This document shows positions 32,172 through 36,462 of a DNA stretch of 36,462 nucleotides, in pieces. The notes under the pieces are model-generated. The model had not been told where the DNA came from. It did no database searches and saw only the letters and a list, made by a program, of their open reading frames with translations. The DNA lies in assembly GCA_902783365.1 (NCBI GenBank), contig CACZQL010000103.1, positions 1-36,462 on the forward strand. Direction: 5' to 3'. The position numbers were made by a program, and so were the translations under genes. Every line of letters starts with the position of its first letter. Position 1 is the stretch's first letter. Origin of the DNA: an uncultured Bacteroidia bacterium. Its GTDB lineage: Bacteria; Bacteroidota; Bacteroidia; Bacteroidales; F082.

Positions 32172-33164
32172 ATGGAAAAAAAAGAATTACGAGCCCATAT
32201 CAAGGCATTAAAGAAACAACACACCAAGGAACAATTGCTGGAACAATCCCTGGTGATTTTAAACAAACTGGAACAGCATCCCGATTTCATCCGCGCGCAG
32301 CGGGTCATGCTTTACAACGCCCTGCCCGACGAGGTGCAGACCCAAGCCTTCTTGGAGAAATGGCATTTGTGCAAGACCATCATCCTGCCCACGGTGGTGG
32401 GTGACGACATCATCCCTGTGGAATACGGAAAGGACACCACTTTCGCTGTGGGCGACTTCAATATCTTGGAACCCCAAAATGAGCCTTATACCGGCGGCTT
32501 CGACTTGATGGTGGTGCCAGGCGTGGCCTTCGACCGCCAGGGCAACCGCATTGGGCGGGGCAAGGGCTACTACGACCGCTTCTTGTGTCAGCATTTGGAA
32601 GTGCCTCGCATCGGTATCTGTTTCGACTTCCAACTCGTGGACGAAGTGCCTACGGAGCCTTTGGACATTCGGATGGACGAGGTGATTACGCTAAAGAGTG
32701 TGGAGCAAGAGGTCTTTGAGTTGCTGCGGCAGCGTCACCTTACCTTTGCCTCGGCGGAGAGCTGCACGGGAGGCAACATCGCCCATCGCATCACCTTGAT
32801 TCCGGGAAGCTCAGAGGTGTTTCGGGGGGCGGCGGTCACCTACGCCACACCCACCAAGACCAAGGTGCTGGGGGTGCCCGCAGGGGTCATCGAGCGGCAC
32901 ACGGTGGTGAGTCAGCAGGTCGTGGAGGCCATGGCCCAAGGTGTCCGTGCGTTGATGGAGGCTGATTTTGGAGTGGCTACCACGGGGGTGGCCGGTCCCG
33001 GTGGAGGCACCGAGGCGTCGCCGGTCGGTACCGTGTGGATCGGTGTGGCCTCCAAGGACGGCGTCATTTCCAAGTGTTTCAATTTCGGGAATCATCGGGA
33101 GCGAGTCATCCGTCGCGCCACATTGACCGCTTACGAAATGCTGTCAAGGCATCTGAAAAAGTGA
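32172..33164 (+). CDS. Fusion of 5-formyltetrahydrofolate cyclo-ligase and CinA C-terminal amidase
   Basis: The 330-residue protein joins two normally separate enzymes. Residues 1-175 are a complete 5-formyl-THF cyclo-ligase (MTHFS), with LYNALPDEV, LPTVVGDDI and the substrate-binding GRGKGYYDRFL motif; it makes 5,10-methenyl-THF. Residues about 178-330 are a complete CinA-C/PncC domain, with ASAESCTGG at about 193-201 and ATTGVAGPGGG further on; this domain deamidates nicotinamide mononucleotide in NAD recycling. The junction (ITLKSVEQEVFELL) has almost no linker, and no frameshift or stop is seen. The gene starts 77 nt after the YitT stop. Why folate and NAD salvage would be linked is unknown. 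Confidence 0.9.
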   Translation: MEKKELRAHIKALKKQHTKEQLLEQSLVILNKLEQHPDFIRAQRVMLYNALPDEVQTQAFLEKWHLCKTIILPTVVGDDIIPVEYGKDTTFAVGDFNILEPQNEPYTGGFDLMVVPGVAFDRQGNRIGRGKGYYDRFLCQHLEVPRIGICFDFQLVDEVPTEPLDIRMDEVITLKSVEQEVFELLRQRHLTFASAESCTGGNIAHRITLIPGSSEVFRGAAVTYATPTKTKVLGVPAGVIERHTVVSQQVVEAMAQGVRALMEADFGVATTGVAGPGGGTEASPVGTVWIGVASKDGVISKCFNFGNHRERVIRRATLTAYEMLSRHLKK

Positions 33165-33194
33165 TTTTTTTGTAAAATTTATCATAAATTGTTG

Positions 33195-33202
33195 TAATTT
33201 TG
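33195..33202 (+). promoter_or_regulatory. Bacteroidota-type promoter (TAATTTTG) for the beta-helix protein
   Basis: TAATTTTG matches the -7 consensus exactly. A TTTG at 33169-33172 lies 22 nt upstream, close to the usual -33 spacing. It precedes the ATG at 33245 by 42 nt. Confidence 0.6.
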
Positions 33203-33244
33203 CGGCTTGATTTTTGAGTATAATTTTATTCAACACTATAACAA

Positions 33245-36118
33245 ATGAACTCAACGACAAGTCGTTTTGCGAGGATAGCCGTGATGCTCATCCTCGCTTT
33301 GTCCATCACGAATGGTTGGGCGCAGACAACACTGAATCTATCTGGTGAGGGCTCAGAAGAGCACCCTTACGAAATCTCAAGCTTGGAGCATTGGAACAAC
33401 CTTGCTGACTATGTTGCGGAAGGCAACAATTGCTCCGGCCTTTTCTTCCTGATGACGAATGACATCGGAACAGCGGAAGCTCCTGTCACCAAGCCTCTTG
33501 GTCGTCAAACCAGCAGTAACAAGGTGGATAGGAAGCGTTTCGCCGGCACGTTCAACGGAGGGAATAACACCCTCACCGTCGCCTTGAACTCACAGGACGA
33601 TTGGTTTGTGTACAATCGCGGTTATTGCTCCCCCTTCGCCTACGTGCAACGTGCCACCATTCAAAACTTGCATGTGGTCGGTAAAGTGATTGCGGAAGGA
33701 CAATGGGCCAGCGGCCTGGTGGGTTCCACGGGCAATGGCAAGGCCGACGGCGTTTGTGTCATCGACCACTGCCAGGTGAGCGTTGAGATGGTCGCCAACT
33801 ATGTGAGCCACAACAGCTCCTACGGCAACCATGGCGGGCTTGTTGGTATTGCCGAAGGTAATACCACGATTACCAACTCCTGGTTCGATGGAAAGTTCCT
33901 GGGGGTGGACTATAAGTACTCCGCTGGCTTTATTGGCATCAACAAAGGGGTCGCCACCCTCGACAACTGCCTCTTCAATCCCTCGGAAATCAATATCACG
34001 AACAACAATATTGAAGGTTCTTGCGAGTTTGCGCATGACATGCAAGACGGCAGTCATACCCTCACGAACGCCTACTGGGTCAGCCATTTCGGCGAGCCAG
34101 AAAACGCCCAGGGCCAACGAGTCATCCCCCAAAGCTCGTTGCCGGTGGAGATCCAACAATCGGCTAATTTCGATTATTGTGTCACGACGGTTCACGCTGC
34201 CGACGGCAACCCCTATTATATTATTAAGCACAATCCCACCTGGATGGATGTGCAGACCAACTTCCTCAACGGTGTTGACATGGAGTTGCAAGCAAGCATT
34301 GAAGCAGGTACAGAAGACGGGGCGCTGGTGGTTCCGGCTGGTAAGACGGTCACCCTTCAATTGAACGGCACCCTCGATCGCGGTCTTATGCTGTCGGAAG
34401 AGGCTCACGATGAAGGCTATGTCATCAGCGTTGAGGAAGGCGCCAGCTTGACGATCATAGGCGGTACCCTCACTGGAGGCAATAACACTGGCCATGGCGG
34501 TGGCGTTTATAACGCCGGTACGCTGCACCTCAAGGACGTCACTGTCAGCGGAAACTTTGCCGAAGGCAATGGTGGTGGTATTTATAACGGAGGCAGCTTG
34601 GTGCTCGAGGATGTCACCATCACCGACAATAGAGGAAAAAACGATGCCAACAGAGGCATCGGTGTCTATGTCGCTGACAACGCCGCCCTCAGTCTCCAGG
34701 GATTGATTCAAATCACGGGAAATAACTATACTTATTTTAGCCCCATAGCACACCATGTCGCGCATAACCTCTATCGCAACGGTGTCATCACCCTTCAAGG
34801 CATCCTTGATGGGCAATCGTCTATCGGCGTGGAGGGGACGACGGGAGTCTTCACAAACGGTCTTGCCAATTATGGTGATGTGAGCTGCTTCACCAGCGAT
34901 GATGGCAACTTCAAAGTCGTTGACGAATCGGGTGAGGCCTCTTTGGTGGAACTCATCAAGCTCACTGTGGCGGGCTTTGGCAATACCGACGGAAAGTGGA
35001 TTTTCGTTGCCTCTCCTGTGGTGAGAGACCTTGGTCCTAAGGAAGTTGGCAACTTTGTTTTAAACCGTCCCAGTGATTACGACCTCTATCGTTTCAACCA
35101 GGAAGCTGAAGCGGAATGGGAGAATTACAAAAACGCTGAACATACTGAGGGATTTGTCCTTGAAAACGGCAAGGGCTATCTTTATGCCCGTAAGAATAAG
35201 GGGGATGTGGTGTTCCAAGGTCCCTTTAGTGAGGAGACTGAGACCACCGTTGAACTTGCCTACAATGAGAGTGCCACATGGAAAGGCTGGAACTTGGTGG
35301 GCAACCCGTTCCCGGTGCCTGCTTACGTCAACCGTAACTACTATAAGATGAATGCCGAAGGTACGGGTGTCGAGCCCGTGAATGTGGAAGAGAACGACGC
35401 TCCCATCGATGTCTGCATGGGTATCATGGTGCAGGCCGGGGGCTCGGGTGAAACGGTGAAGTTCAGCACGACTCCTTTTCAGCAGCAAGGGGGCGACAAG
35501 GGCAACTTGAGCATCGTCTTGTCCCAGAACACCCGTGGCAATGCGGTGCAAGACAAGGTCATGGTGAGCTTCAACGAAGGTAACCGTTTGGGCAAGTTCT
35601 ATTTTGGCAACAGCAATGCTAACCTTTATATTCCTCAGGGTGAGGAGGAATTCGCCATCGCCGATGCTGAGAAACAAGGTGAGATGCCCCTGAATTTCAA
35701 AGCCAAGATGGATGGTGAATATACCATCAGTGTGGATCCCGGGAACGTGGAGATGGACTATCTGCATCTGATCGACCATCTCACTGGCGCCGATGTGGAT
35801 TTACTCGCCAACCCGAGCTATACCTTCAGCGCAAAAGCCGATGGCTACGCCGCCCGCTTCCGCCTCGTGTTCAGCGCCAATAACGCCCAAGAGATGGCTG
35901 ACGAAAACGAGGCCTTCGCCTTCATCAGCGACGGCAACCTCATTGTCAACGGCACGGGTACCCTCCAGGTCTTTGACGCTCTTGGCCATCAGCTCCTCAC
36001 CAAGGAACTGCAAACTGCCAACTGCCAACTGCCAACTTCCAACTTAAATACTGGAGTCTATACGCTCCGCCTCATCCAGGGCAGCGACGTGAAAACCCAA
36101 AAAATCCTGGTAAGATGA
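33245..36118 (+). CDS. Large secreted beta-helix protein with T9SS sorting domain
   Basis: The 957-residue protein has a signal peptide (1-26, ending NGWAQ). Its N-terminal half carries short turn repeats of a right-handed parallel beta-helix, with GLVGSTGNG, GGLVGIAEGNTTITNSWF, GGVYNAGTLHLKDVTVSGN and GGIYNGGSLVLEDVTITDN. The last two resemble polymorphic outer-membrane-protein repeats. A beta-rich middle (about 580-890) contains WNLVGNPFPVPAYVN. The end is a T9SS type A-like sorting domain (GTLQVFDALGHQLL ... GVYTLRLIQG). Such surface proteins often act in adhesion; no enzyme motif is visible. The sorting domain contains a 7-bp repeat array that encodes its QTANCQLPTSN segment. It has its own promoter and a strong terminator after it. 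Confidence 0.85.
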   Translation: MNSTTSRFARIAVMLILALSITNGWAQTTLNLSGEGSEEHPYEISSLEHWNNLADYVAEGNNCSGLFFLMTNDIGTAEAPVTKPLGRQTSSNKVDRKRFAGTFNGGNNTLTVALNSQDDWFVYNRGYCSPFAYVQRATIQNLHVVGKVIAEGQWASGLVGSTGNGKADGVCVIDHCQVSVEMVANYVSHNSSYGNHGGLVGIAEGNTTITNSWFDGKFLGVDYKYSAGFIGINKGVATLDNCLFNPSEINITNNNIEGSCEFAHDMQDGSHTLTNAYWVSHFGEPENAQGQRVIPQSSLPVEIQQSANFDYCVTTVHAADGNPYYIIKHNPTWMDVQTNFLNGVDMELQASIEAGTEDGALVVPAGKTVTLQLNGTLDRGLMLSEEAHDEGYVISVEEGASLTIIGGTLTGGNNTGHGGGVYNAGTLHLKDVTVSGNFAEGNGGGIYNGGSLVLEDVTITDNRGKNDANRGIGVYVADNAALSLQGLIQITGNNYTYFSPIAHHVAHNLYRNGVITLQGILDGQSSIGVEGTTGVFTNGLANYGDVSCFTSDDGNFKVVDESGEASLVELIKLTVAGFGNTDGKWIFVASPVVRDLGPKEVGNFVLNRPSDYDLYRFNQEAEAEWENYKNAEHTEGFVLENGKGYLYARKNKGDVVFQGPFSEETETTVELAYNESATWKGWNLVGNPFPVPAYVNRNYYKMNAEGTGVEPVNVEENDAPIDVCMGIMVQAGGSGETVKFSTTPFQQQGGDKGNLSIVLSQNTRGNAVQDKVMVSFNEGNRLGKFYFGNSNANLYIPQGEEEFAIADAEKQGEMPLNFKAKMDGEYTISVDPGNVEMDYLHLIDHLTGADVDLLANPSYTFSAKADGYAARFRLVFSANNAQEMADENEAFAFISDGNLIVNGTGTLQVFDALGHQLLTKELQTANCQLPTSNLNTGVYTLRLIQGSDVKTQKILVR
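36006..36047. repeat. Heptanucleotide array inside the T9SS sorting-domain coding sequence
   Basis: Six 7-bp units (AACTGCA, three AACTGCC, AACTTCC, AACTTAA) run from 36006 to 36047, fully inside the coding sequence. The total length is 42 nt, so the frame is kept. The array encodes a stretch between two conserved parts of the sorting domain. Confidence 0.9.
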
Positions 36119-36157
36119 TCGTGGCGCGTGGATAGTTTTTCCCGCTTGGCACTTTCC

Positions 36158-36194
36158 ACTAAAAAAGAGACGCTTTTGCGTCTCTTTTTTTAGT
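36158..36194 (+). terminator. Intrinsic terminator after the beta-helix gene
   Basis: A perfect stem of 13 bp (GAGACGC plus an A/T run) encloses a TTTT loop at 36174-36177 and is followed by T-rich sequence. It lies 40 nt after the stop codon at 36118. It is nearly symmetric, so it may also work toward the left. Confidence 0.9.
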
Positions 36195-36226
36195 ATTCGA
36201 GGTATTCAATCCAACAGCAGCAAGAC

Positions 36227-36256
36227 AGGACAAGTACAGGACAAGTACAGGACAAG
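36227..36256. repeat. 11-bp tandem repeat
   Basis: About 2.7 copies of AGGACAAGTAC occur between the terminator and the tRNA gene. The 259-nt gap 36119-36377 holds the terminator and this repeat, and no gene is seen. Confidence 0.8.
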
Positions 36257-36377
36257 CTGCGCTGACGGTTATGTTCGGCTATTGTATCCTCATGCATTAG
36301 TTTCACCTATGTTTCACCTGAGAAAAAGAAAACCTCTGTAATTGCTTTTATATCAACAATCTACAGAGGTTTCTGAG

Positions 36378-36462
36378 TACCCGAGGCCGGGATCGAACCG
36401 GCACGCCTTTAAAGGGCAAGGGATTTTAAGTCCCTCGTGTCTACCAATTCCACCACTCAGGC
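36378..36462 (-). tRNA. tRNA-Leu(UAA)
   Basis: The minus strand folds as an 85-nt class II tRNA. The acceptor is GCCTGAG paired with CTCGGGT (with two G-U pairs), and the discriminator is A. A D-arm with GGTAGAC is present. The anticodon stem AGGGA/TCCCT carries the loop CTTAAAA, giving anticodon TAA at 36426-36428. A long variable arm follows, then the T-arm GCCGG-TTCGATC-CCGGC. The 5' end coincides with the window edge. No CCA is encoded. Confidence 0.93.

Noticed and set aside
36158-36256. tRNA-linked integration site or mobile-element end next to tRNA-Leu
   Set aside because: No integrase gene is present and no direct repeat of the tRNA 3' end was seen; the window ends at the tRNA, so an element on the other side cannot be judged.

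Overview
The window looks like a chromosome segment of a Bacteroidales-type bacterium (phylum Bacteroidota), probably an uncultured gut or rumen lineage. Evidence: several promoters with the Bacteroidota -7 element TAnnTTTG, start codons without clear Shine-Dalgarno sequences, phylum-typical gene neighbours (rsmD with a DUF3822 gene, rplU-rpmA-serS, rbfA with a lipoprotein-release-type permease), and large secreted proteins ending in a type IX secretion (T9SS) sorting domain. No plasmid, prophage or CRISPR signature was seen.

Layout. (1) 1-8059: housekeeping block. A minus-strand cluster (rsmD, DUF3822 gene, pilin-like membrane protein) diverges from an AMP-nucleosidase-like gene and holA. 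A long-chain acyl-CoA ligase converges on holA across a hairpin built from mirrored 7-bp repeats. dtd, rbfA and an ABC permease follow on the plus strand. (2) 8007-13268: minus-strand block rplU-rpmA-serS-lipoprotein-TPR protein-rsmA, with mostly overlapping start and stop codons. A terminator and a 185-nt nested inverted repeat separate rpmA from serS. (3) 13341-16265: a cysteate synthase gene (likely sulfonolipid precursor supply), then an IS200-like/REP-associated tyrosine transposase embedded in many palindromic repeats, then a small DUF5618-like gene. (4) 16490-26827: plus-strand export cluster with a C10 cysteine peptidase carrying a T9SS domain, a second T9SS-type protein, two secreted C1 peptidases, a duplicated-domain lipoprotein, a phosphate-selective-porin-family protein and a lipoprotein with two lamin-tail domains. 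(5) 26930-33164: a compact run holding a probable unrecognised triphosphate-tunnel (TTM) protein, a canonical CYTH/TTM protein, an SLC13/DASS transporter, an uncharacterised two-helix membrane protein, a YitT-type membrane protein and a fused 5-formyl-THF cyclo-ligase/CinA-C protein. (6) 33245-36462: a 957-residue T9SS-type beta-helix surface protein, a strong terminator and a tRNA-Leu(UAA) gene reaching the window edge.

Two signals stand out. First, tandem arrays with a strict 7-bp period but different unit sequences occur at seven places. Most touch a start or stop codon, and one lies inside the coding sequence of a T9SS sorting domain. Second, the adjacent TTM-like, TTM, SLC13-transporter and two-helix membrane genes, with a phosphate-porin-family gene just upstream, look like a candidate tripolyphosphate/phosphate-handling module that I do not recognise as a described system.
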